Of a DNA stretch of 8,340 bases, positions 1-5,525 are shown piece after piece; positions within the stretch are counted from its first letter, which is position 1, and each line of letters begins with the position of its first letter. The stretch is taken from assembly GCA_964501265.1 (NCBI GenBank), contig CAZCSK010000070.1, positions 1-8,340 of the forward strand. Reading direction: 5' to 3'. Source of the stretch: CAZCSK01 sp964501265 (GTDB taxonomy: Bacteria; Actinomycetota; CADDZG01; JAHWKV01). Below the pieces are notes generated by a model, which saw only the letters and a list, made by a program, of their open reading frames with translations, was not told the DNA's origin and did no database searches. A program made the translations under genes and the position numbers.

Positions 1-5
1 GCCAT
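1..5 (-). CDS. First codon of the next spc-operon gene, probably S14 (partial)
   Basis: Reading the minus strand past the rplE stop codon, two bases follow and then ATG-GC at positions 5 to 1, where the window ends. In the spc operon the gene after rplE is normally rpsN (S14), or rpsH where rpsN has moved. S14 proteins usually begin Met-Ala, which fits ATG-GC. The assignment rests on gene order and on these five bases only. The tight spacing matches the other junctions in this cluster. No coding content can be judged. Confidence 0.4.
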
Positions 6-7
6 CT

Positions 8-562
8 CTACTGCTTTCTGAATGGAAAGCCAAAGGCATCGAGAAGCGCCCGGCCTTCTTCGTTGGTCTTGGCCGTGGTTACGACCGTTATGTCCATCCC
101 CCTGACCTTATCGATTTTGTCGTAATCGACCTCTGGGAAGACAGTTTGGTCGGTGATTCCAAATGTGTAGTTCCCCCGCCCGTCGAAACCCTTTGCGGAC
201 AAACCTCTGAAGTCTCTGATCCTTGGGATCGCAAGCGTGACGAGCCTGTCGAAGAACTCCCAAGCGCGGTTGCCCCTGAGCGTCACCTTAGCGCCTATCG
301 ATTGGCCCTCGCGCAGCTTGAATGCAGCGATCGACTTTTTCGCCTTTGTGATGGCAGGCTTTTGGCCAGTTATCACTTTCAAATCGGCTACCGCATTCTC
401 CAGAGCCTTGGAGTCCTTCAGAACGTCACCGACACCCATATTTATGACGATCTTTGTAATACGCGGCACGGCCATGACGTTGAGGCCCAATTGCTCCGCG
501 AGCGCGGGTCGGACTTCGGAATCGAACTTGGCCTTCATTCTGGGTTGCGCTGCGGGTGTCAT
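8..562 (-). CDS. rplE: 50S ribosomal protein L5
   Basis: L5 binds 5S rRNA in the central protuberance of the large subunit and contacts the P-site tRNA and S13 across the subunit bridge. The 184-residue protein is within the family's usual range (about 180). Family landmarks are visible: PRITKIVINMGVGD near residue 33, the TGQKPAITKAKKSIAAFKLR segment near 65 to 84, RIRDFRGL near 115, and the closing GRALLDAFGFPFR. The start at 562 (ATG) abuts the rplX stop (TAGATG) and has GGAG six bases upstream, so it is preferred over the internal Met at residue 9. It lies after L14 and L24, the standard spc order. Nothing odd was seen. Confidence 0.97.
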   Translation of the reverse strand: MTPAAQPRMKAKFDSEVRPALAEQLGLNVMAVPRITKIVINMGVGDVLKDSKALENAVADLKVITGQKPAITKAKKSIAAFKLREGQSIGAKVTLRGNRAWEFFDRLVTLAIPRIRDFRGLSAKGFDGRGNYTFGITDQTVFPEVDYDKIDKVRGMDITVVTTAKTNEEGRALLDAFGFPFRKQ

Positions 563-883
563 CTATATCTCCGCTTCACACTTTGTACAGACCCTGATCT
601 TCGTTCCATCAGCATCGATACGCGACCCTGTTCGGGTAGGCCCATCAGTCGGGCAAACCAGCGCAACGTTGGCAAGGTTTACAGGCAATTCCTTCGTCAC
701 GATACCTCCCTCTTGCCCGGCGCGGCCCCGCGCAGGACGGACCTTCTCATGACGCTTCACGCGGTTAATCCCTTCGACCAACACTCGACCCACGCTAGGA
801 AGCACGGCAATTACGCGCCCGTCCTTGCCCGCATCCTTGCCAGTCATAACCCGCACCCGATCGCCTTTTCTGATAGCAGGCAT
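563..883 (-). CDS. rplX: 50S ribosomal protein L24
   Basis: L24 is an early assembly protein that binds domain I of 23S rRNA. The 106-residue product has an N-terminal KOW-type segment (RKGDRVRVMTGKDAGKDG, residues 5 to 22), then VLVEGINRVKRHEK and GGIVTKELPVNLANVALVCP. The ATG at 883 overlaps the rplN stop as TGATG and is chosen over the TTG one codon upstream because GGAGGTG lies six to seven bases before it. The C-terminal region keeps three cysteines: CPTD (around residue 85) and CTKC (around 100 to 103). Many bacterial L24 proteins have two CxxC pairs that bind zinc; here the first pair has lost its second cysteine. Zinc binding is therefore uncertain. Confidence 0.96.
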   Translation of the reverse strand: MPAIRKGDRVRVMTGKDAGKDGRVIAVLPSVGRVLVEGINRVKRHEKVRPARGRAGQEGGIVTKELPVNLANVALVCPTDGPTRTGSRIDADGTKIRVCTKCEAEI

Positions 884-1251
884 CAAAGCACCTCCGGCGC
901 TAGCGAAACAATCTTCATGAAATCCTTGTCTCGGAGTTCCCGCGCGACGGGCCCGAATACTCGGGTTCCGCGGGGGTTCTTCTTCTCGTCCAGCAAGACC
1001 ACGGCGTTGTCATCGAAGCGAATGTAACTTCCGTCGGGACGTCGTTTTTCCTTTGCAGTCCTAACCACGACCGCCTTCACCACTTCGCCGGCCTTGACCT
1101 GCTGATTTGGCAAAGCATCCTTTACGGTCCCGACGACGATGTCTCCAACCCTCGCGTAGCGGCGACGCGAACCGCCGAGGACCTTAATAACAAGGACCTC
1201 CCGAGCGCCGGAATTGTCTGCCACTTTGACTCTTGTTTCCGACTGAATCAT
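883..1251 (-). CDS. rplN: 50S ribosomal protein L14
   Basis: L14 sits on the subunit interface of the 50S, next to L19, forms bridges to 16S rRNA and is the docking site of the silencing factor RsfS. The 122-residue product is exactly the family's usual length and begins MIQSETRVKVADNSGARE, the canonical N-terminus. GGSRRRYARVGDIVVGTVKDA and the ending DFMKIVSLAPEVL are equally typical. An upstream in-frame Met at 1284 would add 11 residues lying inside rpsQ and is rejected. The ATG at 1251 overlaps the rpsQ stop as ATGA; its Shine-Dalgarno is weak (GGA about nine bases upstream), so translation probably depends on coupling to rpsQ. Confidence 0.97.
   Translation of the reverse strand: MIQSETRVKVADNSGAREVLVIKVLGGSRRRYARVGDIVVGTVKDALPNQQVKAGEVVKAVVVRTAKEKRRPDGSYIRFDDNAVVLLDEKKNPRGTRVFGPVARELRDKDFMKIVSLAPEVL
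889..895 (-). promoter_or_regulatory. Strong Shine-Dalgarno site of rplX
   Basis: The minus strand reads GGAGGTG here, six bases before the ATG at 883 (counting from GGAGGT). It is a near-perfect match to the 16S anti-Shine-Dalgarno and the best one noticed in the window. It lies inside the last codons of rplN and fixes the rplX start at 883 rather than at the preceding TTG. Confidence 0.75.
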
Positions 1252-1505
1252 TGAGCACGTTCCATGATCTCGACCACTCTCCAACGCTTTGTTTTCGACA
1301 GCGGACGGGTTTCGGCCACACGGACCTTGTCGCCGACTTTTGCCTCGTTTGCCTCGTCATGCGCGTGCAACTTCGAGTTTCGCTTGTAGATCTTGCCGTA
1401 CAAACGGTGCCGCACTGTACGCTCGATTGAGACAACAACAGTCTTGTCCATCTTGTCCCCAACTACGAAGCCGGTGCGCGTTTTGCGCTGCGTGCGCTCA
1501 GGCAT
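1248..1505 (-). CDS. rpsQ: 30S ribosomal protein S17
   Basis: S17 is a primary 16S rRNA-binding protein of the OB fold at the base of the small subunit. The 85-residue product shows the family pattern: RKTRTGFVVGDKMDKTVVVSIER at the N-terminus, then HRLYGKIYKRNSKLHAHDE, then KVGDKVRVAETRPLSKTKRWRVVEI. The ATG at 1505 is preferred over a GTG at 1514: AGGTGA lies five bases before the ATG, whereas the GTG would have GGAGG only three bases away. The gene overlaps the end of rpmC by eight bases and overlaps rplN by four (ATGA). Order rpmC-rpsQ-rplN is standard. Confidence 0.96.
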   Translation of the reverse strand: MPERTQRKTRTGFVVGDKMDKTVVVSIERTVRHRLYGKIYKRNSKLHAHDEANEAKVGDKVRVAETRPLSKTKRWRVVEIMERAQ

Positions 1506-1836
1506 CGTCGTCACCTGCCTCCGCCTCGTTATGTAGATTCTCTGCCTCTACCGTTTCAGCGTTCTCCTCCGTTGCGGGCGCCGTTCGGCGCCACTTTCGC
1601 TTGGCCTCGGGGGCTTCCGCTTCGGCTTCACTTACTTCAACCTCGATCCCAAGTTCGCGCTCGCGGCGAATAGTCTCAAGTCGAGCGATCTCGCGCTTGA
1701 CTTGGCCCAACTGGTTAAAATTGTCCAGTTGACCCGTCGCGCTTTGGAACCTGAGGTTGAAATACTCCTCTTTGGCTTCGTCCATTTTGATCTTCAATTC
1801 CTCCATGGGCAGCTCGCGCACCTCGTTGGCTTTCAC
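1498..1836 (-). CDS. rpmC: 50S ribosomal protein L29 with a long acidic C-terminal tail
   Basis: L29 lies beside L23 at the peptide exit of the tunnel, where trigger factor, SRP and the translocon dock. Residues 1 to 62 are a normal L29: two helices with KANEVRELPMEELKIKMDEA, then EEYFNLRFQSATGQLDN and QVKREIARLETIRRERE. Start is taken as GTG at 1836, overlapping the rplP stop as GTGA, with AAGGGG seven bases upstream; an in-frame ATG at 1869 would add 11 untypical residues within rplP. The product is 112 residues against the usual 60 to 75. Residues 63 to 112 form an extra tail rich in Glu and Ala, with a basic patch KRKWRR near 79 to 84 and the ending GDDDA. The tail is in frame and its end overlaps rpsQ by eight bases. 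Confidence 0.93.
   Translation of the reverse strand: MKANEVRELPMEELKIKMDEAKEEYFNLRFQSATGQLDNFNQLGQVKREIARLETIRRERELGIEVEVSEAEAEAPEAKRKWRRTAPATEENAETVEAENLHNEAEAGDDDA
1511..1516 (-). promoter_or_regulatory. Shine-Dalgarno site deciding the rpsQ start
   Basis: AGGTGA on the minus strand ends five bases before the ATG at 1505, inside the coding sequence for the acidic end of L29. It supports the ATG over the alternative GTG at 1514, which lies within this motif. Confidence 0.55.
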
Positions 1837-2252
1837 CCTTCCACCCCTTCTCGCTTCACAAACCGACACTTGATTGGCAACTTGTGGCCCGCAAGGCGCA
1901 TGGCCTCTTTTGCGACGGGCTCGGGAACGCCAGTCAACTCAAACATCACGCGCCCAGGCTTCACAACGGCAACCCAGCCCTCCGGGTTGCCCTTGCCTGA
2001 ACCCATACGAGTCTCGGCAGGCTTCTTTGTGACGGGCTTGTCGGGAAAGATGTTGATCCAAACTCGCCCGCCTCGACGAACATGCCGGGTGATCGCGACA
2101 CGAGCCGACTCGATCTGGCGATTCGTTATCCAACCGGCCTCGAGCGCCTGGAGACCAAAATCCCCGAAGTGCACGACAGTGCCCCCTTTGGCAAGCCCGC
2201 GACGACGGCCTCGGTGCTGCTTGCGATGCTTGGTTCGCTTGGGCAGCAACAT
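1833..2252 (-). CDS. rplP: 50S ribosomal protein L16
   Basis: L16 binds 23S rRNA near the A-site tRNA elbow and is needed for peptidyl transferase activity and late 50S assembly. The 139-residue length is normal. Signature segments are MLLPKRTKHRKQHRG at the start, the Gly-rich KGGTVVHFGDFGLQALE, then ARVAITRHVRRGGRVWINIFPDKP, and KPAETRMGSGKGNPEGWVAVV, followed by PGRVMFELTGV. The ATG at 2252 shares one base with the rpsC stop (TAATG), and AAGGTGG lies six bases upstream within the last rpsC codons. The gene is followed directly by rpmC through a GTGA overlap, as in most bacteria. Confidence 0.98.
   Translation of the reverse strand: MLLPKRTKHRKQHRGRRRGLAKGGTVVHFGDFGLQALEAGWITNRQIESARVAITRHVRRGGRVWINIFPDKPVTKKPAETRMGSGKGNPEGWVAVVKPGRVMFELTGVPEPVAKEAMRLAGHKLPIKCRFVKREGVEG
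1844..1849 (-). promoter_or_regulatory. Shine-Dalgarno site of rpmC deciding a GTG start
   Basis: AAGGGG on the minus strand, within the last rplP codons, is seven bases before GTG at 1836. With the GTGA stop-start overlap it supports the GTG over the upstream ATG at 1869. Confidence 0.55.
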
Positions 2253-3073
2253 TACGAACCACCTTCTGCTGCGTCTTCGGCCGACGTCAACGGTTTGTCG
2301 TCCGCCGGAGTTGTCGGGGCCGGAGTTGTCGGGGCCGGAGTTGTCGGGGCCGGAGTTGTCGGGGCCGGAGTTGTCGGGGCCGGAGGAGGTTTGGGCCGTG
2401 AATCGCGTACCGGCACAACTTCACCTTTGTAGACCCAGACTTTCACCCCGATCGCCCCCGCTGTGGTGCGGGCTTCGGAGAAGCCGTAGTCGATGTCTGC
2501 CCGCAAAGTGTGGAGCGGCACCTTGCCCTCGTGATAACTCTCGCGCCTTGACATTTCGGCGCCACCCAGCCGTCCGGAAACCTGCACCTTGACACCCTGC
2601 ACTCCCGCCCTTACCGCAGTCGAAATCGTCTTACGCATCGCACGACGAAAGTGAACCCGGGAGGCTAACTGCTCGGCGATAGCTTGCGAAAGCAACTGAG
2701 CGTCAGAGTCAGGAGAAGTTACCTCGATGATGTCGAAAGTCACCTGAACATTCACGTTTTTGCCGGTCTGAGCCTTCGCGGCTACGCCTTCCATCTTTGA
2801 GATCGCTTCGCGAATCTCTTCAGCTTGCGCGCCTCGCCGGCCGATCACAATTCCAGGGCGCGCAGTGTGGCAATAAATCCGAAGCCGCTCCCTCGTCCGT
2901 TCGATCTCTATGCTGCTGATGGCAGCGTGGGGCAGAAGTTCGCGCAGATATCTGCGAATCTTCGCATCTTGTTCTATGTAGTCACGGTACTGAGTTGCGT
3001 CGGCGAACCAACGCGACTTCCAGTCGGTGATTATGCCGAGTCGAAACCCGTACGGATGAACCTTCTGTCCCAT
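2252..3073 (-). CDS. rpsC: 30S ribosomal protein S3 with a repeat-containing C-terminal tail
   Basis: S3 forms part of the mRNA entry channel and the helicase site of the 30S. The 273-residue product starts MGQKVHPYGFRLGI at 3073, overlapping the rplV stop as TAATG with a purine-rich AGGAAGAGG upstream; an in-frame start at 3139 is rejected because it would extend into rplV. The KH domain motif VIGRRGAQAEEIRE and the C-terminal S3 domain (GVQGVKVQVSGRLGGAEMSR, then DIDYGFSEARTTAGAIGVKVWVYKGE) are complete. From about residue 222 a Pro/Ala/Thr-rich tail follows with five exact APTTP repeats (residues 232 to 256) and the ending of an acidic, Ser/Gly-rich stretch. Long S3 tails are common in actinobacteria, but the perfect repeat is unusual. 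Confidence 0.97.
   Translation of the reverse strand: MGQKVHPYGFRLGIITDWKSRWFADATQYRDYIEQDAKIRRYLRELLPHAAISSIEIERTRERLRIYCHTARPGIVIGRRGAQAEEIREAISKMEGVAAKAQTGKNVNVQVTFDIIEVTSPDSDAQLLSQAIAEQLASRVHFRRAMRKTISTAVRAGVQGVKVQVSGRLGGAEMSRRESYHEGKVPLHTLRADIDYGFSEARTTAGAIGVKVWVYKGEVVPVRDSRPKPPPAPTTPAPTTPAPTTPAPTTPAPTTPADDKPLTSAEDAAEGGS
2307..2381 (-). repeat. Five perfect tandem copies of a 15-base unit in rpsC
   Basis: On the plus strand the unit GGAGTTGTCGGGGCC repeats five times without a mismatch from 2307 to 2381, followed by four more matching bases. Read on the minus strand it encodes APTTP five times. The period is a multiple of three, so gain or loss of a copy keeps the rpsC frame. The perfection suggests recent expansion by slippage or strong conversion. 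It also produces a mirror repeat ORF on the plus strand that is not a gene. Confidence 0.95.
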
Positions 3074-3465
3074 TAGCCTCTTCCTCTTGAACGCGGAGTC
3101 GCCTGCTCGGCCCTTTCGAGCACCAAGTCGATATGGCAAGTGCGCTTACGAATTAGGAAACCGCGGCCCTGGGCTCGCTCCCGCAGCCTCTTGATCTTAA
3201 ACGCTTCGTCGGCAGTTGCATTTTTGACGAACAACTCTTCCTGGGGGATCTGAAAGTTGTGTTCGGCGTTGGCGATGGCCGCCTCCAGTACCTTGGAGAC
3301 CTCGCGGCTCGCCACCTTTGGTGTGAAAGCGAGTATGCGGCGTGCTTCGTCCACCGGTTTACCCTTGATGAGCGCCGTCACTTCACGGACTTTGAAGGGG
3401 CTGATGCGAATAAATTTCGACCCAGCCTTCACCGTCCGTATCAAATCGCCCTGCCGTTTAGCCAT
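3073..3465 (-). CDS. rplV: 50S ribosomal protein L22
   Basis: L22 touches all six domains of 23S rRNA; its extended beta hairpin lines the exit tunnel at the constriction, where macrolides and arrest peptides act. The 130-residue protein has FIRISPFKVREVTALIKGKPVDEARRIL (residues 18 to 45), then VSKVLEAAIANAEHNF, then the hairpin segment RLRERAQGRGFLIRKRTCHIDLVLE (about 92 to 118). The family usually has Ser or Thr where this one has Cys in KRTCHI. The ATG at 3465 overlaps the rpsS stop (TAATG), with GAGG eight bases upstream. A short basic tail, PRSRGRG, ends the protein. Order rpsS-rplV-rpsC is canonical. Confidence 0.97.
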   Translation of the reverse strand: MAKRQGDLIRTVKAGSKFIRISPFKVREVTALIKGKPVDEARRILAFTPKVASREVSKVLEAAIANAEHNFQIPQEELFVKNATADEAFKIKRLRERAQGRGFLIRKRTCHIDLVLERAEQATPRSRGRG

Positions 3466-3749
3466 TATTTAAGCCTCGAACTTTTTTCGGTGTGATGTCC
3501 GTGGGTACGAAAGATTCGTGTCGGGGCAAACTCACCAAGTTTGTGACCCACCATCGATTCGGTCACATAGACGGGAACGTGCTTTCGTCCATCGTGAACG
3601 GCAATGGTGTGCCCGACCATGTCAGGGATCAACGTCGATCGCCGTGACCAAGTCTTGATGACGCGCTTTTCTCCCTTACGGTTGAGATCATCGACTTTCT
3701 TCAGCAGATGGTCGTCGATAAACGGACCTTTCTTCAGTGATCTAGGCAT
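3465..3749 (-). CDS. rpsS: 30S ribosomal protein S19
   Basis: S19 sits in the head of the 30S with S13 and contacts A-site tRNA and the 50S central protuberance. The 94-residue product matches the family closely: MPRSLKKGPFIDDHLLKKV, then KRVIKTWSRRSTLIPDMVGHT, then IAVHDGRKHVPVYVTESMVG and HKLGEFAPTRIFRTHGHH. The ATG at 3749 shares a base with the rplB stop (TAATG) and has GAGGT six bases upstream. The C-terminus GHHTEKSSRLK is ordinary in length. Confidence 0.98.
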   Translation of the reverse strand: MPRSLKKGPFIDDHLLKKVDDLNRKGEKRVIKTWSRRSTLIPDMVGHTIAVHDGRKHVPVYVTESMVGHKLGEFAPTRIFRTHGHHTEKSSRLK

Positions 3750-4582
3750 TACTTACCTCTCTTGCTTCCACGGCGTCTCACAATGGCGCCAGCCGAATAT
3801 TTCTTCTTGTCTCTCGTCCGTCCTTCTTTCTTGCCCCAAGGCGAAGTCGGATGACGGCCCCCCGACGACTTACCCTCGCCGCCGCCCATCGGATGATCGA
3901 CCGGGTTCATAACAACGCCGCGCACCGTCGGTCGGCGTCCCCTCCACCGATTGCGCCCTGCCTTGCCGATCTGAAGCAGTTCGTACTCAGCGTTGCCAAC
4001 TTCTCCGATGGTGGCGCGGCAATCCATGGGAACTTGCCGTACTTCTCCGGAGGGAAGCCGCAGTGTGGCACTCAGACCCTCCTTTGCAACAAGTTGGACC
4101 GATGAACCCGCGGAGCGAGCCATTTTGCCACCGCCTCCCGGCTTCAGCTCAACGTTGTGAACTACAGTTCCAACGGGGATGTTCCGTAGAGGGAGGGCAT
4201 TGCCTATGCGCACCTCCACATCGGGACCGCTCATGAGCCGGTCTCCCACGCCCACGCGGTTGGGAGCAATGATGTAGCGCTTTTCGCCGTCAACGTAATG
4301 GAGCAGGGCGATTCGAGCATTACGGTTCGGGTCGTATTCAATCTCAGCCACCCGAGCGGGTATCCCGTCCTTCTCACGACGGAAGTCGACGATTCGGTAT
4401 CGCTGTTTGTGGCCTCCACCCTGATGGCGCGTGGTAATCCGACCGTACGAGTTCCGCCCGGCCTTGCGGGGCTTGGGGGCAAGGAGGCTTCGCTCGGGGC
4501 GCGAACGGGTGACTTCGGAAAAATCCGAGTGGGACATTCCCCTTCTGCCCGGGGTCGTTGGCTTAGATTTTCGGATTCCCAT
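3749..4582 (-). CDS. rplB: 50S ribosomal protein L2
   Basis: L2 is one of the most conserved 50S proteins; it is needed for subunit association, tRNA binding and peptidyl transfer. The 277-residue length is normal. The N-terminal region contains GRITTRHQGGGHKQRYR, an OB-like section, then GTVVHNVELKPGGGGKMARS, and the C-terminal NPVDHPMGGGEGKSSGGRHP, which includes the invariant histidine matching E. coli His229. The ATG at 4582 follows the rplW stop with no gap (TAAATG). Its Shine-Dalgarno is poor (GAG about eleven bases upstream), so coupling to rplW translation is likely. Confidence 0.98.
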   Translation of the reverse strand: MGIRKSKPTTPGRRGMSHSDFSEVTRSRPERSLLAPKPRKAGRNSYGRITTRHQGGGHKQRYRIVDFRREKDGIPARVAEIEYDPNRNARIALLHYVDGEKRYIIAPNRVGVGDRLMSGPDVEVRIGNALPLRNIPVGTVVHNVELKPGGGGKMARSAGSSVQLVAKEGLSATLRLPSGEVRQVPMDCRATIGEVGNAEYELLQIGKAGRNRWRGRRPTVRGVVMNPVDHPMGGGEGKSSGGRHPTSPWGKKEGRTRDKKKYSAGAIVRRRGSKRGK

Positions 4583-4876
4583 TTATCTAGTCTCAAACAA
4601 TTCGATCTTGTCGCCCTCAGCGAGCTTTACGATGGCACGCTTGGACTTGGCTCTGGACCCATCGCCGAAGCGAGGATGCCTCTTTGTCTTGCCCTTTCGG
4701 TTAATAGTGTTGACGGACGTGACGGTCACTCCCCAGATTCTCTCGACGGCGTCTTTTATCTCGGTCTTGCGGGCACGTGGATCGACGATGAACGTGTAGG
4801 CGCCCGTGTCGATGAGGGCGTACGACTTCTCGCTCACGACCGGGCGGATGATCACATCCCTAGGCGACGACGGCAT
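4583..4876 (-). CDS. rplW: 50S ribosomal protein L23
   Basis: L23 is the exit-tunnel rim protein that provides the docking site for trigger factor and SRP. The 97-residue product shows RDVIIRPVVSEKSYALIDTGAYTF near the start, DPRARKTEIKDAVERIWGVTV, then VNTINRKGKTKRH, all typical. The ATG at 4876 is preferred over a GTG at 4885, because GGTG lies six bases before it and the usual L23 N-terminus has only a few residues before the RDVI-type motif; a GTG at 4846 (the Val of RDVI) is a weaker alternative. The gene overlaps the end of rplD by 17 bases, the longest overlap here, and that overlap falls within the unusual extra tail of L4. Confidence 0.96.
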   Translation of the reverse strand: MPSSPRDVIIRPVVSEKSYALIDTGAYTFIVDPRARKTEIKDAVERIWGVTVTSVNTINRKGKTKRHPRFGDGSRAKSKRAIVKLAEGDKIELFETR

Positions 4877-5525
4877 CGGTTTCACCGCCTATCTTCGGGG
4901 GGTTGGCAACTTCTGGCGCGAGGGCTTCGAGCGCGGCCTTGGTCAAAATTACTGTTTCGGCCGCAAGCACCGTGTAAGGCGTTGCATGCGTGACGGTCAA
5001 CACAAGGGGCAAATTGCGAAATGACTTCCAGGCGTTGACGTGGGACTTGCCTTCTTCGTACGCGCAAACGATGAGGGTCTTGCCTTGCGCTCCCCAGGTC
5101 TCCAGCAGTTCGACGGCTTTACTTGTTTGCGGTTCTTCAAAAACCGGCGTGTCGACTACCAGAACCTTGCCCTCGCGCGCTCGATCTGTAAGCGCGGAGC
5201 GGAGCGCGAGGCTCTTTACTTTCTTGTTGGTTCGAAGACTGAAGTCGCGGGGCCTGGGCCCACCGACCACGCCGCCGCCCTTCCATTGAGGCGCACGCCT
5301 GGACCCTTGGCGCGCCCGGCCGGTCCCCTTCTGGCGCCAAGGCTTGGCTCCTCCGCCTCTCATTTCGGCGCGCGTCTTGGTCGACGCGGTGCCCGACCTC
5401 GCGGCCGCCAGTTGCCCTCGTACGGCCTCATGAATCACTGGCACGTTGACCTGTACGTCGAACACCTCGGGGAAAAGTTCCAATTCGGACTTCTTGCCGT
5501 CGGTTGTCATGTATGGCGCCTTCAT
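4860..5525 (-). CDS. rplD: 50S ribosomal protein L4 with an extra C-terminal tail
   Basis: L4 binds domain I of 23S rRNA, and its extended loop reaches the tunnel constriction opposite L22; in E. coli it also represses the S10 operon. The 221-residue protein has VNVPVIHEAVRGQLAAARSGTAS (about 27 to 49), the Gly/Arg-rich loop MRGGGAKPWRQKGTGRARQG followed by GGGVVGGPRPRDF (about 55 to 94), and the globular half with KVLVVDTPVFEEPQTSKAVELL and VLAAETVILTKAALEAL. The normal family end falls near residue 203; the last 18 residues, starting PEVANPPKIGG, look additional, and their DNA is shared with the EF-G insert. The ATG at 5525 overlaps the rplC stop (ATGA) with AGGA seven bases upstream; Met6 at 5510 is a possible alternative start. 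Confidence 0.96.
   Translation of the reverse strand: MKAPYMTTDGKKSELELFPEVFDVQVNVPVIHEAVRGQLAAARSGTASTKTRAEMRGGGAKPWRQKGTGRARQGSRRAPQWKGGGVVGGPRPRDFSLRTNKKVKSLALRSALTDRAREGKVLVVDTPVFEEPQTSKAVELLETWGAQGKTLIVCAYEEGKSHVNAWKSFRNLPLVLTVTHATPYTVLAAETVILTKAALEALAPEVANPPKIGGETDAVVA
4882..4890 (-). promoter_or_regulatory. Ribosome binding site of rplW lying next to the repeat block
   Basis: The minus strand reads AGGCGGTGA, with GGTG six bases before the ATG at 4876. It is immediately downstream of the 26-base block shared with fusA and falls where the fusA copy has a run of six G. If the rplD tail came from a repeat insertion, the rplW ribosome binding site may have been rebuilt from repeat sequence; that part is inference. 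Confidence 0.5.
4892..4917 (-). repeat. Dispersed 26-base repeat, copy in rplD
   Basis: This block on the plus strand begins TCTTCGGGGGGTTGGCAACT and ends TCTGGC. It matches 8004 to 8029 in fusA at 24 of 26 bases. Both copies are read in the same frame: PEVANPPK here and PEAANPPK in EF-G. Weaker similarity continues on both sides if four-base gaps are allowed (CTCGCG upstream, TAGG plus G-run downstream). The block starts at the point where L4 conservation ends. Confidence 0.8.

Noticed and set aside
146..1027. Plus-strand reading frame of 293 codons opposite rplE, rplX and rplN
   Set aside because: All three minus-strand genes are unmistakable and conserved; this frame is open only because of the codon composition of the opposite strand.
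1702..2592. Long plus-strand reading frame with repeated GPELS units
   Set aside because: It lies opposite rpmC, rplP and rpsC, and its repeats are the reverse reading of the 15-base rpsC minisatellite. It resembles no known family and has no operon context.
3073..3139. Longer start for S3 within rplV
   Set aside because: The extra 22 residues do not resemble S3, whereas MGQKVHP at 3073 is the canonical start with a TAATG junction.
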